Source of the DNA: Winogradskyella thalassocola
Lineage (GTDB): Bacteria > Bacteroidota > Bacteroidia > Flavobacteriales > Flavobacteriaceae
Direction: 5' to 3'
Assembly (NCBI RefSeq): GCF_900099995.1
Contig: NZ_FNCZ01000001.1
Location: forward strand, 806,001 to 870,000
DNA length: 64,000 nt
Within the stretch, counting starts at the first letter, position 1. The number at the start of each line of letters is the position of its first letter. A program made the translations under genes and the position numbers. Below the pieces are notes generated by a model. The model was not told the origin of the DNA, did no database searches, and saw nothing but the letters and a program-made list of their open reading frames with translations. This document shows, one piece after another, positions 1 through 9,759 of the stretch.

Positions 1-521
1 TTTAATGCTAATTGAAGTGATTTGTCGTAAGCAGCTTCATGTTTAACTTTGCTTTCAGGAGCAAATAAATTAGCAAAAGACATTTTTACTAAAACCTCAA
101 AATTTTGCTGTGCCATTTCAGAAGCACGTGTTCTAATTAACTTTCTAGCGTTATCATCAGCTTCGTAGGTAGAGTTCATTAAGCATAGACCTTTAAACAA
201 TTCCGGTTTCTGTTCCGCTAAGGCTAAGGCCACGTAACCTCCCATGGAATGACCAACGACATGCGCATTTTCAATATTTAAATGTTCTAAAACTGCCAAG
301 ACCGCTTCTGCCATAGCTTCCATGGTGTGCACATAGCCAATACAGTCTGTTTCGCCATGCCCCAATAAATCAATACAAATAACATTATTAGTTGTAGAAA
401 ACTCAGTGACTAAATCTTGCCACATCGCAACACTTTCGAGAAAACCGTGAAGTAATACAATAGGATTTCCTTCTCCTTCCGTCGTATAATGAATGCTGCT
501 ATTTTTGTAATTTAAAATCAT
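1..521 (-). CDS. alpha/beta hydrolase, 3' part cut by window edge
   Basis: The gene starts at the ATG whose complement is at 519-521 and runs off the left edge, so only about 173 N-terminal residues are visible. The translation begins MILNYKNSSIHYTTEGEG and shows the oxyanion-hole HGF motif near residue 25 and a GHSMGG nucleophile elbow (Ser about 92), the hallmarks of the alpha/beta hydrolase fold. The acid and histidine of the triad lie outside the window or cannot be placed. No signal peptide is visible, so it is probably cytoplasmic. It is divergent from the serine hydrolase at 615. A TATATTTG element (complement of 527-534) lies only 5 bases upstream of the ATG. Substrate unknown; the fold is sure, the specificity is not. 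Confidence 0.85.
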   Translation of the reverse strand, partial: MILNYKNSSIHYTTEGEGNPIVLLHGFLESVAMWQDLVTEFSTTNNVICIDLLGHGETDCIGYVHTMEAMAEAVLAVLEHLNIENAHVVGHSMGGYVALALAEQKPELFKGLCLMNSTYEADDNARKLIRTRASEMAQQNFEVLVKMSFANLFAPESKVKHEAAYDKSLQLAL

Positions 522-578
522 GTTTGCAAATATAAATTTTGAAGGTATTACTGTCTACTAATCATTATAACATTTTAG

Positions 579-586
579 TATCTTTG
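579..586 (+). promoter_or_regulatory. candidate -7 element TATCTTTG
   Basis: TATCTTTG matches the Bacteroidota -7 consensus TAnnTTTG and lies 28 bases upstream of the ATG at 615. No TTG is found 19-20 bases upstream, so only half of the promoter is supported. Confidence 0.4.
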
Positions 587-614
587 AAATCTTTCAAATT
601 AAATTAAAAATCTA

Positions 615-2168
615 ATGGGTTTAAAACGCTTTTTTTCAATAGTTCTATTGAGTTCTGCTTTCTTATTAAATGCTCAAATTAAGGAGCAACAACTCGATAA
701 ACTTATAAAGGAAACTTTAACAACCTTTGATGTCCCTGGTATTTCTGTTGGTGTTTATAAAGATGGAAAAATAGTCTATGCTAAAGGTCATGGTATGCGT
801 TCGCTAACCAATAAAAAAGACATGAACGATGAAACGTTAGTTGGTGTCGCATCTAATAGTAAAGGATTTACGTGTTTTGCATTGGCGATGATGGTTGATG
901 CTGGGAAGTTAAATTGGGATGATAAGGTACGTAAACATATTCCAGAATTTCAATTACATGATGCTTGGGTCACTGAAGAATTTACGGTTAGAGATTTGGT
1001 AACACACCGCAGTGGAATGGGATTAGGTGCTGGAGATTTAATGTTTTTTCCTGAAGGCAGTGATTTTACAGTGAACGACATTATTAATAATGTAAAATAT
1101 TTAGAACCTGAAAGTTCATTTAGAAGCAAATTTGCATATAACAACAATATGTTCATCATAGCAGGTGAAGTTTTAAAACGGGTGAGTGGTTTGTCTTGGG
1201 AAGACTTTATCGAAACCAAGATTATGAAACCAGTTGGAATGACAAGTAGTAAAGCATCTTATAATCGTGTTTCAGATAAATCGAATATCATTGATGCGCA
1301 TACTATGGCAGAAGGAAAGGTAATTCAGATTCCACATGATTGGAGTGAAACAGCTAATCCGGCAGGAGGAATTGTAAGTAATGTTCAAGATATGTTAACT
1401 TGGGCTCAATTTTTAATGAACGATGCGGTTGCCCAAAATGGTGAACGTTTATTAAGTGCTAAACAATTTCATGAGCTTTGGCAATTACAAACTCCTTTAA
1501 ATGTATCTCCAAATGATTCATATGATTCTAATTTTAAAGGCTACGGATTAGGTTGGTTTGTTGCCGATGTTAAAGGTGGTTTTAAACAAGTGTATCATAC
1601 AGGTGGTTTGTTGGGAACCGTAACACAGTTTACTATGATCCCGGATTTAGATTTAGGAATTGTGGTGTTAACAAATCAAATGAATGGTTCTGCTTTTAAT
1701 ACCATCACAAACACTATTAAAGATGCTTATCTCGGTTATGAAAATCGAAATTGGTTAGAGAAGTACGGCAAATCTAATGCCGATAATATTATTTATAACG
1801 ACAGTACAAAAGCTGCGGTGTATGCAAAAGTTGAAAAGGCAAAAACCCTTAAATCAATACCGAAACCAGAACAAATTATCGGGACTTATACAGATGATTG
1901 GTTTGGTGATGTGATGATTTCTCACGATTCAAAAAAAGGATACACTATAAAGAGTAAGCGTTCATTAAGATTGTTTGGTGAGTTGTTGCCGTTAAATGCG
2001 ACTACCTTTGTGGCGAAATGGAACGATAGAAGTTATGATGCGGATGTTTACGTGAAATTTACCTTTAACGAAAAAGGAGAAGCGGTTTCAGCGACCATGA
2101 GCTATATTGCGCCAATTACTGATTTTAGTTTCGATTTTGGTGATTTAGAACTTAAGAAAACGAACTAG
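615..2168 (+). CDS. exported beta-lactamase-family serine hydrolase with DUF3471-like C-terminus
   Basis: 517 aa. A signal peptide covers about residues 1-20 (hydrophobic core ending LLNAQ). The beta-lactamase/class C PBP fold shows the nucleophile motif SNSK (Ser80, Lys83), a Y-N-N motif in the FAYNNNMF segment, and HTGG near residue 327 in place of KTG. The last roughly 100 residues after the fold resemble the DUF3471 beta-sandwich often attached to these enzymes. The family includes esterases, D-amino-acid peptidases and carboxypeptidases; the real substrate cannot be read from sequence. It probably acts in the periplasm. The brnQ reading frame starts directly after the stop codon, so the two are likely co-transcribed. 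Confidence 0.88.
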   Translation: MGLKRFFSIVLLSSAFLLNAQIKEQQLDKLIKETLTTFDVPGISVGVYKDGKIVYAKGHGMRSLTNKKDMNDETLVGVASNSKGFTCFALAMMVDAGKLNWDDKVRKHIPEFQLHDAWVTEEFTVRDLVTHRSGMGLGAGDLMFFPEGSDFTVNDIINNVKYLEPESSFRSKFAYNNNMFIIAGEVLKRVSGLSWEDFIETKIMKPVGMTSSKASYNRVSDKSNIIDAHTMAEGKVIQIPHDWSETANPAGGIVSNVQDMLTWAQFLMNDAVAQNGERLLSAKQFHELWQLQTPLNVSPNDSYDSNFKGYGLGWFVADVKGGFKQVYHTGGLLGTVTQFTMIPDLDLGIVVLTNQMNGSAFNTITNTIKDAYLGYENRNWLEKYGKSNADNIIYNDSTKAAVYAKVEKAKTLKSIPKPEQIIGTYTDDWFGDVMISHDSKKGYTIKSKRSLRLFGELLPLNATTFVAKWNDRSYDADVYVKFTFNEKGEAVSATMSYIAPITDFSFDFGDLELKKTN

Positions 2169-3473
2169 GTGGATATAAAACGCAAAGAACTTTTAATTAC
2201 CAGTTTTGCATTGTTCTCATTATTTTTTGGAGCAGGTAATTTACTGTTGCCACCTTTATTGGGGTATAACTCTGGTGACGATTGGATTTGGGTAACTATT
2301 GGTTTTATGATTACCGCTGTGGTAATTCCAATACTTGGGATTCTCGCGCATGCCAGACTTCAAGGGACGTTGTTCGATTTTGGTAAAAAAGTATCCCCAA
2401 GCTTTAGTTTAATTTATTGTATTTTAATCTATGTTATTGCGGTGGCTATTCCGTCTCCAAGAACAGCTGCGGCAACGCATGAAATTGCCATCTTTCCAGC
2501 TTTTGGAACCTCTCCTTTATTAACGAGCTCTATTTATTTTTTACTTGTGTTAGTTTTTGTGCTTAACCGTTCAAAAATATTAAGTCTTATCGGAAAATTT
2601 TTAACGCCATTTATTGTCATCATGCTTTTGGCAGTAATTAGTATTGGCTTATTTTCTTCTGAATTTAGTACAGGGATTTCTCAATTTGAAACGCCTATTG
2701 CTACAGGGATTCTAGAAGGCTATCAAACTTTTGACGCTATTGGAGCAGTGGTTGTTGGCGCTGTAATCATTATTTCCTTGAATTTTAAAAACATGGCTGT
2801 TGAGGCGTACAGTTCTAAGCGGGCATTGATACGTAAATCAGGTTTTATAGCAGGTTTGGCTCTATTTGTTATTTATGCAGGTTTAATTTCTGTGGGAGCT
2901 TATTATAGTTCTGAAATTAATATTAATGTAGATTTAAGTAGTGATATGCAACGTGCCAATTTATTACGAGATATCAGTATCTCGGCGTTAGGTGAATTTG
3001 GAAATACCGTTTTGAGTGTTCTAATTTCACTAGCTTGTTTTACAACGGCCATTGGTATTGTGGCTGGGACGGCAGATTATTTTAAAGGCTTGGTAAACGA
3101 TTCTCAAACGGTTTATGTTATTACGGCTGTTTTAGCAAGTCTTCTAGGAGTTGCCATGGGTCAGTTAGATTTTAATTCCATTATAGTTGTTGCAATTCCT
3201 TTGCTATTATTTATCTATCCTATTACGATTGTACTTATTTTATTGAATGTATTGCCCGAAAAAATAGCAACGCCATTAGTGTTTAGAACAGTAGTTCTTG
3301 TGACGTTTCTTTTTAGTATTCCAGATGTTATTGGTTTTATTAGTCCGTCTGAAGATTTAGCAATGGTTACCAATTATATTCCGTTTTCTAGTCAAAGTTT
3401 AGGCTGGGTGTTACCCGCTTTTTTAGCCTTTGTGATTTCGTCTTTTGTGCAACAAAAAATGACAGCTAGATAA
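2169..3473 (+). CDS. brnQ: branched-chain amino acid transporter BrnQ (LIVCS family)
   Basis: 434 aa, about 12 hydrophobic segments, inner-membrane protein. The N-terminus (ELLITSFALFSLFFGAGNLL) is typical of the LIVCS family, which imports Leu, Ile and Val with Na+ or H+. The start is GTG, directly abutting the TAG stop of the previous gene (zero-base gap), which suggests translational coupling. The next gene starts inside its stop codon (TAATG). Length matches the family, and no truncation is seen. Substrate range within branched-chain amino acids is assumed from the family. Confidence 0.9.
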   Translation: MDIKRKELLITSFALFSLFFGAGNLLLPPLLGYNSGDDWIWVTIGFMITAVVIPILGILAHARLQGTLFDFGKKVSPSFSLIYCILIYVIAVAIPSPRTAAATHEIAIFPAFGTSPLLTSSIYFLLVLVFVLNRSKILSLIGKFLTPFIVIMLLAVISIGLFSSEFSTGISQFETPIATGILEGYQTFDAIGAVVVGAVIIISLNFKNMAVEAYSSKRALIRKSGFIAGLALFVIYAGLISVGAYYSSEININVDLSSDMQRANLLRDISISALGEFGNTVLSVLISLACFTTAIGIVAGTADYFKGLVNDSQTVYVITAVLASLLGVAMGQLDFNSIIVVAIPLLLFIYPITIVLILLNVLPEKIATPLVFRTVVLVTFLFSIPDVIGFISPSEDLAMVTNYIPFSSQSLGWVLPAFLAFVISSFVQQKMTAR

Positions 3474-4177
3474 TGAAATACATGGGGAGCAAGGCGCGTT
3501 TTGCCAAAGATTTACTGCCAATTATTCTGAAAGACAGAAAAGAAAACCAAGCTTATCTTGAGCCTTTTGCAGGTGGTATGAATATGATTGATAAGGTTGA
3601 TGGTAATAGGATTGCCAACGATCAGCACCAAGAGCTTATGGCGATGTGGCAAGCTTTGGTGAATGAAAATTGGGATCCACCACAATTAGTCACAGAAAAA
3701 GATTACAAACATATAAAATATAACCAAGACCAATACCCAAAACATGTAGTGGGTTATGTTGGGTTTAATTCTTTTGGTGGAAAATGGTTTGCGGGGTACA
3801 GGCGCGATAAGGAAGGTAAACGCGATTATTGGGGTGAACACTATCGTAATATTACGAAGCAAGTCCCAAACTTAGAAGGTGTTATTTTGTCTTGTAAATC
3901 GTATACCGAATTAGAAATTCCAAAACAAAGCATCATCTATTGCGATCCACCTTATGAATCTACGACGAAGTATCGAGACGGTTTTGATCATGAGAAATTC
4001 TGGGAATGGTGCAGGCAACAAAGCAAAGCGGGTCACCAAGTATTTATTAGTGAGTATAATTCGCCAGAAGATTTTAAATGTGTTTGGGAAAAACCTGCAA
4101 AAACAACATTTTCTTGGCACGCTGAGAACTTAGCTCCTAAAGTGGCTTTGGAACGCTTGTTTATTTTTGAATGCTAA
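3473..4177 (+). CDS. orphan D12-class DNA adenine N6-methyltransferase
   Basis: 234 aa. The N-terminus MKYMGSKARFAKDLLPII and the SAM-binding motif LEPFAGGMN (near residue 30) place it in the D12 (Dam/DpnM-like) class. The catalytic DPPY motif occurs as YCDPPYEST near residue 155. Such enzymes methylate adenine in short sites, GATC for Dam itself; the site here is unknown. There is no restriction enzyme gene next to it, and its size and form resemble orphan methylases carried by phages. The ATG overlaps the TAA of brnQ by one base, so it is the last gene of a three-gene run starting at 615, with no functional link obvious. Confidence 0.88.
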   Translation: MKYMGSKARFAKDLLPIILKDRKENQAYLEPFAGGMNMIDKVDGNRIANDQHQELMAMWQALVNENWDPPQLVTEKDYKHIKYNQDQYPKHVVGYVGFNSFGGKWFAGYRRDKEGKRDYWGEHYRNITKQVPNLEGVILSCKSYTELEIPKQSIIYCDPPYESTTKYRDGFDHEKFWEWCRQQSKAGHQVFISEYNSPEDFKCVWEKPAKTTFSWHAENLAPKVALERLFIFEC

Positions 4178-4231
4178 ACCGTATTAGAAATTTGACGTTT
4201 TATAATGAAATAAAGTCAATCATTATGTATT

Positions 4232-4253
4232 TAGTTCTAGTCTAGTTCTAGTC
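4232..4253. repeat. perfect 11-bp tandem duplication
   Basis: TAGTTCTAGTC occurs twice head to tail between the convergent methyltransferase and EamA genes. No terminator-like hairpin was seen in this short gap. It looks like a small slippage duplication. Confidence 0.6.
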
Positions 4254-4255
4254 GC

Positions 4256-5179
4256 TTAAATTTCTTTTTTGAAGCGTTTAAAAAGCGTAATGGTCTTTTT
4301 GGTGTTAATAAAATACACTCCTGTAAGTAAAACAGCCGCGGCAATTATAGATTGTGCTGAAAAGGTTTCGTCTAAAAAATACCATCCTAAAATTAAGGCT
4401 ACAATAGGGTTTACATACGTTGAGGTCGCTACTTTTTCTGGAGACACCTTGCTTAATAAGTAGTTAAACGCCGTAAAAGCAACAATGCTTCCGAAAATAA
4501 TAAGCATTCCCATAGAGTTGATGATTTCGGTATTCCAGCTCGAAAAAGGGAGTCGTTCTTCGCCAACAATAAGGCTGCCGATTAATAATAGGGCACCTCC
4601 AAATAACATTTGGTAGCCTGTATTCACAAAAAAGTTTGAAGGTAAGTCGGCTTTTGAAACAAAAAGACTACAATAGGCCCAACTTAGCATGCATATAAAA
4701 ATCATAATCATTCCGGTAACCATGCCTTCTTGTCCAATCATTTCACGTTGGCTGACTAATAAATAAATACCGATACAACCAATTACAACACCTAATACAG
4801 ACATGGGTTGTATTTTTTTACCTTCTAAAATTCGCAATAGAATTAATACGACCAAGGGTTGCGCAGAAATTTCTAAAGCAGCAAAACCGCTATCAACAGA
4901 CTTTAATGCCCAAACGACTAAACCATTTCCGATCGTTAAAAACAAAAAACCAGCAATTGCTGTGTTTCGTAATTGTCGCTTTGTAATTTTTAAAGGAATT
5001 TTTAAAAATTTGGCAATAGTAAAAATCAAAATACTTGCTGTAATAAATCGAATAGAAGCAGCGTATAATGGAGCTAATTGACTAACTAAAATTTTGTTCA
5101 ACAGATATGTGGAGCCCCAAATGACGTAAATCGAAAAAAATGATAGTATTATATAAAGACGTTCTTTAGTCAATTTCAT
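4256..5179 (-). CDS. EamA-family (DMT) transporter
   Basis: 307 aa with about ten transmembrane helices in two similar halves, each an EamA domain (residues about 10-145 and 155-295). The N-terminal segment FFSIYVIWGSTYLLNKIL is typical of the drug/metabolite transporter superfamily. The protein sits in the inner membrane and exports or imports a small metabolite that cannot be identified from sequence. It is convergent with the methyltransferase; upstream lies the strong terminator of the aminopeptidase P gene, so it is probably transcribed alone. A second, distinct EamA gene lies at 20038. Confidence 0.88.
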   Translation of the reverse strand: MKLTKERLYIILSFFSIYVIWGSTYLLNKILVSQLAPLYAASIRFITASILIFTIAKFLKIPLKITKRQLRNTAIAGFLFLTIGNGLVVWALKSVDSGFAALEISAQPLVVLILLRILEGKKIQPMSVLGVVIGCIGIYLLVSQREMIGQEGMVTGMIMIFICMLSWAYCSLFVSKADLPSNFFVNTGYQMLFGGALLLIGSLIVGEERLPFSSWNTEIINSMGMLIIFGSIVAFTAFNYLLSKVSPEKVATSTYVNPIVALILGWYFLDETFSAQSIIAAAVLLTGVYFINTKKTITLFKRFKKEI

Positions 5180-5210
5180 ACCGTTTAATTTAGAAATTAG
5201 TAGTAATCAA

Positions 5211-5246
5211 AAAACTTGCAAGCTACATAATGAGCTTGCAAGTTTT
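5211..5246 (-). terminator. intrinsic terminator after aminopeptidase P
   Basis: A perfect 14-bp stem (arms 5211-5224 and 5233-5246, AAAACTTGCAAGCT and its complement) has an 8-base loop and a T-run on the minus strand. It lies just downstream of the gene ending at 5270. Confidence 0.85.
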
Positions 5247-5269
5247 TAGTATTTAAAGATATTTTAAAA

Positions 5270-6562
5270 TTAAGAATTCATGATATCCTCAATCTCTTCA
5301 ACTTCAATAGGAATATTGCGCATCAAATTAAACGGTTCTCCTGAATTCTGAATGACCACATCATCTTCTAAACGTATTCCAAAACCTTCATCAGGAATGT
5401 AAATTCCAGGTTCAACAGTAAAGACCATATTAGCCTTCATCGGCTCGGTTAAAATCCCATAATCATGCGTGTCTAATCCCATGTGGTGAGATGTACCATG
5501 CATAAAATACTTTTTGTAAGCAGGCCAGTCTTTATTTTCATTTTGTACATCTGCTTTGTCTAATAAGCCTAAGTCTAAAAGTTCTGACGTCATTAGTTTT
5601 CCAACTTCAACATGATATTGTTCCCATAATGTACCAGGAACGAGCATTTTTGTAGCTTCATTTTTAACGCGATTTACAGCATTATAAACGTCTTTTTGTC
5701 GGTCATTAAATTTTCCTGAAACCGGAATGGTACGCGTCATATCACTAGCATAATTAGCGTATTCTGCACCAGCATCAATCAATATTAAATCGCCAGCTTT
5801 ACAAGGTTGGTTATTTTCAATATAATGTAAGACGTTGGCATTGTTTCCTGAGCCGATAATTGGAGTGTATGAAAATCCTTTAGAACGGTTATTAAGGAAC
5901 TCGTGCATAAACTCGGCTTCCAAGTTGTATTCATAAATACCAGGCTTCGTAAACTTTAAAACGCGTCTAAATCCTTTTTCTGTAATATTGCAGGCTTGTT
6001 GAATTAAATCTAATTCTATTTGATCTTTTACAGAACGCAAACGCTGTAAAATAGGATTGCTTTTGGCAACACCATGTGCAGGATATTTGTTTAATAGCCA
6101 TTTTGTAAAACGGTCTTCACGTGTTTCGGTTTCTACATTGGCTCTATAATGTTCGTTAGTGTTAATGTAAACCGTGTCGCATTGTGTCATTAATTCAAAT
6201 AGCACCTTTTCCATGTCTTGTAACCAATACACAGTTTTGATTCCAGAAGTTTCAAATGCTTTTTCTTTAGTAAGTTTTTCGCCTTCCCAAACAGCAATGT
6301 GTTCATTCGTTTCTTTTAAGAAGAGAATCTCGCGATGCTTTTCCTTAGGACAATCTGGAAATAATACCAAAATACTTTCTTCTTGGTCCACTCCACTTAA
6401 ATAAAATATATCTCTGTGTTGTGCAAAAGGAAGCGTGCTATCTGCACTTATAGGATAAATATCGTTAGAGTTAAAAACAGCTAAACTACTTGACTTCATT
6501 TGAGCCATAAAGTTTTTACGGTTTTTTATAAATAGTTGATTATCTATTAAATCGTATTTCAT
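5270..6562 (-). CDS. Xaa-Pro aminopeptidase (M24B, aminopeptidase P family)
   Basis: 430 aa, full length for the bacterial aminopeptidase P family, which removes N-terminal residues before proline. An N-terminal AMP_N domain (about 1-150) is followed by the pita-bread catalytic domain. The five metal ligands can be seen: two Asp in LIDAGAEYANYASDMTRTIP, His in the TSHHMGLDTHDYG region, Glu in VEPGIY and Glu in GIRLEDD. The protein has no signal peptide, so it is cytoplasmic. It has its own promoter (6652-6681) and terminator (5211-5246), making it a single-gene unit. Confidence 0.93.
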   Translation of the reverse strand: MKYDLIDNQLFIKNRKNFMAQMKSSSLAVFNSNDIYPISADSTLPFAQHRDIFYLSGVDQEESILVLFPDCPKEKHREILFLKETNEHIAVWEGEKLTKEKAFETSGIKTVYWLQDMEKVLFELMTQCDTVYINTNEHYRANVETETREDRFTKWLLNKYPAHGVAKSNPILQRLRSVKDQIELDLIQQACNITEKGFRRVLKFTKPGIYEYNLEAEFMHEFLNNRSKGFSYTPIIGSGNNANVLHYIENNQPCKAGDLILIDAGAEYANYASDMTRTIPVSGKFNDRQKDVYNAVNRVKNEATKMLVPGTLWEQYHVEVGKLMTSELLDLGLLDKADVQNENKDWPAYKKYFMHGTSHHMGLDTHDYGILTEPMKANMVFTVEPGIYIPDEGFGIRLEDDVVIQNSGEPFNLMRNIPIEVEEIEDIMNS

Positions 6563-6651
6563 GAGAGTAAAATTTTAAATGTTATCACACTAAGTGCAGT
6601 CGAAATAAATTCTATGTATGCGTGTGAAATGTTGTGATTTCAGTTCAATAT

Positions 6652-6681
6652 CAAAAGTAGTGAAACTAATACTGTAGGCAA
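6652..6681 (-). promoter_or_regulatory. promoter of the aminopeptidase P gene
   Basis: On the minus strand a TTG (complement of 6679-6681) is followed after exactly 19 bases by TACTTTTG (complement of 6652-6659). This fits the Bacteroidota consensus TTG-N19-TAnnTTTG. It lies about 90 bases upstream of the ATG at 6562. The rest of the roughly 300-base gap up to 6863 shows no gene; 6588-6606 and 6732-6741 resemble pieces of the dispersed repeat seen at 15159. Confidence 0.7.
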
Positions 6682-6863
6682 AAGTCCAAAGCTATAATCT
6701 ATTAAAAATTAAGACACTTTTATGAAGTTTCATTCTGAAAAGCGTAATTTTATGTGTTTATATTTATTGTTTTTCAATGATCATATGGTGCGTCCATATA
6801 ATCATTCCCTCAGGTATCAAAATATAGTTATGAATATTTCATAGCGTTAACAAACCAACCACT

Positions 6864-9707
6864 ATGTATAAGTTAAAATTCTTATCGTTTACTCTTTTTA
6901 TAAGCTCGTTTTTTGCCTTCGCTCAGCAACAGGCAACTTCTGCAGAAATTACCGCTAAAGCTTTGGTGCAAAAACAAAAAATGGCAGAAACGTCATTGGT
7001 TAAAAATGTGCCGTTTAAAAATATAGGACCCACAGTTATGAGTGGTAGAGTGGTAGATGTGGATGTAAACCCGGATACTCCTTCAGAATTTTATGTAGGT
7101 TATGCTTCTGGTGGTGTTTGGCACACGGTAAATAACGGTACAACGTTTACGTCAATCTTTGATAATGCTGCAACACAGAATATAGGAGATATAGCAGTGG
7201 ATTGGAAAAGCAGAACCATTTGGGTTGGCACAGGTGAAAATAATAGTTCACGCTCTAGTTATTCGGGCATTGGAGTGTTAAAATCTAATGATAACGGCAA
7301 AACTTGGGAGCATGTTGGTTTGTCGGATTCGCATCATATTGGACGTATTCTTATTAATCCTAACAATCCGGATGAGGTAATCGTTGGAGCTACAGGTCAC
7401 TTGTATTCTTCCAATGAAGAACGCGGAATTTACAAAACAGTAGACGGTGGGAAAACATGGAAACAAACCTTATTTGTTGATGCTATGAGCGGCATTATTG
7501 ATGTGCAACATGCGCCAGATAATTTTGAAGTGCTCTTTGCAACATCTTGGACTAGAGATCGAAAAGCCTGGAATTTTACAGGAAGCGGTAATAATTCTGC
7601 GATATTTAAAAGTATGAATGGAGGTGATACTTGGGAAAAGGTTTCAACTAAAAATAGTGGTTTTCCAATAGGTGATGGAGTTGGTAGGATTGGTATTGCC
7701 GTGTTTGATGAACATACAATTTATGCCTTGCACGATAGTCAATTCCATAGACCAGAAGAAGCTAAAAGTAGAGACGTTTCTGGATTAACAAAAGAGGATT
7801 TCAAAACCATGAGTGTTGATGCGTTTATGAAACTTGAAGACAAAAAATTGAATGAATACTTAAAGACGAATGGATTTCATGAAAAACATCGTGCCTCTAA
7901 CATCAAACAATTGGTAAGTAGTGGTTCTGTAAAGCCTATAGATTTGGCACATTATTTAGAAGATGCTAATGCGATGTTGTTCGACACTCCAGTAGTTGGA
8001 GCAGAGGTTTATAAAAGTATAAATGGTGGTAAATCTTGGAAGAAAACGCATGACGACTACATTGACGGTTTGTATTACAGTTATGGCTATTATTTTGGAG
8101 AAATTAGAGTGGATACGCAAGATAAAAACGGAATTTACATTTTAGGAGTGCCATTATTAAAGTCGAAAGATGCCGGCAAGACATTTACGTCTATTAGTCG
8201 CGAAAATGTACATGCAGATCATCAGGCCTTATGGGTAAATCCTAAAATGAAAGGCCATTTAATTAATGGTAATGATGGTGGGTTAAATATGAGTTACGAT
8301 GATGGTGAAAGTTGGACAAAGTTAAATTCTGTAGCTGTTGGTCAGTTTTATGCTATAAATGCGGATAATGAAACACCATATAATATTTATGGTGGACTTC
8401 AAGATAATGGTGTTTGGGTTGGTGCTAGTAATGCACGAGAAAATAAAGCTTGGCACCAAAGTGGTCAATATCCATGGGAAGAGTTAATGGGTGGAGATGG
8501 TATGCAAATTCAGATTGATAGTCGTGATGCAAATATTGTCTATACAGGTTATCAATTTGGAAATTATTTTAGAATTAATCGTGAAACGGGTGAACAAAAA
8601 TACATTCAACCTAAACATACTCTAGGGGAAACTCCATACCGCTTTAACTGGCAAACCCCAATATTATTATCTTCTCACAACCAGGATATTTTGTATTTAG
8701 GTGGTAACAAATTGATGCGTTCTATGAATAAAGGAGATGATTTCGTAGCGATAAGTGGGGATTTAACTAATGGTGGAAAAAAAGGAAATGTGGCCTATGG
8801 AACATTATCTTCTATAAGTGAAAGTCCATTTCAATTTGGATTAATTTATACAGGAAGTGACGATGGAGTGGTAAGTATGACTAAAGATGCAGGTGGAAGC
8901 TGGTCAATAATTTCAAACACATTTCCAAACGATTTATGGGTAAGTCGCGTTATTGCGTCACAACACAAAAAAGAACGCATTTATGTGACCCTAAATGGGT
9001 ATCGTTGGGACGATTTTAAAGTGTATGCTTACATGAGTGACGATTATGGTGAAACGTGGAAAGATATTGGAACAACGATTCCGGCGTCGCCAGTTAATGT
9101 GATCAAGGAGGATCCTTCAAACGAAAACCTATTGTATTTAGGAACGGATAATGGAGCTTATGTGTCTTTTGATATGGGAACTTCTTGGGACGTGTTTTCA
9201 AACGGCATTCCAAATGTGGCTATTCATGATATTGTGATTCAACCTGAAGCTAAAGACTTAATATTAGGTACACATGGACGTAGTATTTACAAGGCCAATA
9301 TTGAAGCGCTACAAGTTATAAATACAAGCAGTACTGCTAATTCGATTACATTTATGGATGTAGAGTCTGTAAGATATTCGGGGCGTTGGGGAAGCTCTTG
9401 GAGTGCTTGGTCTAATGCTTTTGAACCAGAGGTGACTATTCAATTTTACAGTAATTCTTCAGGGAATAAAACCTTAAAAATACGATCTGAAAATGGTACT
9501 GAATTAAATAGTATTTCTTTGGATGTGACTAAGGGTTTTAACTACGTAAATTACAATTTAGAGCTAACAGATAAAGGAAAGAAAGCTTTAATGAAAGAAA
9601 ATAAGGACATTCATTTTAAAGAAACAGGTAACAAAAAAGTCTATTTACCAAGAGGTAGTTATAAGATTCAGATTGATAATGTGAATACAACCCTTGAAAT
9701 AAAGTAG
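6864..9707 (+). CDS. exported BNR/Asp-box (VPS10/sortilin-like) beta-propeller protein
   Basis: 947 aa. A signal peptide is visible (about 1-21, ending FAFAQ). At least nine Asp-box motifs of the form SxDxGxTW recur along the chain (for example SNDNGKTW, KTVDGGKTW, KSMNGGDTW, MSYDDGESW, MSDDYGETW), so it should fold as one or two large beta-propellers of the sortilin/VPS10 or xyloglucanase type. A helical insert rich in Lys, Glu and Asp is found near residues 300-350. No T9SS C-terminal domain is obvious at the end. Proteins of this kind are often annotated as glycosyl hydrolases, but no catalytic residues can be assigned, so only the fold is claimed. It probably acts in the periplasm or at the surface. 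Confidence 0.82.
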   Translation: MYKLKFLSFTLFISSFFAFAQQQATSAEITAKALVQKQKMAETSLVKNVPFKNIGPTVMSGRVVDVDVNPDTPSEFYVGYASGGVWHTVNNGTTFTSIFDNAATQNIGDIAVDWKSRTIWVGTGENNSSRSSYSGIGVLKSNDNGKTWEHVGLSDSHHIGRILINPNNPDEVIVGATGHLYSSNEERGIYKTVDGGKTWKQTLFVDAMSGIIDVQHAPDNFEVLFATSWTRDRKAWNFTGSGNNSAIFKSMNGGDTWEKVSTKNSGFPIGDGVGRIGIAVFDEHTIYALHDSQFHRPEEAKSRDVSGLTKEDFKTMSVDAFMKLEDKKLNEYLKTNGFHEKHRASNIKQLVSSGSVKPIDLAHYLEDANAMLFDTPVVGAEVYKSINGGKSWKKTHDDYIDGLYYSYGYYFGEIRVDTQDKNGIYILGVPLLKSKDAGKTFTSISRENVHADHQALWVNPKMKGHLINGNDGGLNMSYDDGESWTKLNSVAVGQFYAINADNETPYNIYGGLQDNGVWVGASNARENKAWHQSGQYPWEELMGGDGMQIQIDSRDANIVYTGYQFGNYFRINRETGEQKYIQPKHTLGETPYRFNWQTPILLSSHNQDILYLGGNKLMRSMNKGDDFVAISGDLTNGGKKGNVAYGTLSSISESPFQFGLIYTGSDDGVVSMTKDAGGSWSIISNTFPNDLWVSRVIASQHKKERIYVTLNGYRWDDFKVYAYMSDDYGETWKDIGTTIPASPVNVIKEDPSNENLLYLGTDNGAYVSFDMGTSWDVFSNGIPNVAIHDIVIQPEAKDLILGTHGRSIYKANIEALQVINTSSTANSITFMDVESVRYSGRWGSSWSAWSNAFEPEVTIQFYSNSSGNKTLKIRSENGTELNSISLDVTKGFNYVNYNLELTDKGKKALMKENKDIHFKETGNKKVYLPRGSYKIQIDNVNTTLEIK

Positions 9708-9759
9708 ATTAGGACCTACTTAAATTCATTCTAAATAAATTAATAATCAATCATCGCAG

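Noticed and set aside
6864..9707. BNR protein as a sialidase
   Set aside because: Asp-boxes alone do not show sialidase; the catalytic Arg triad and Tyr/Glu pair were not found.
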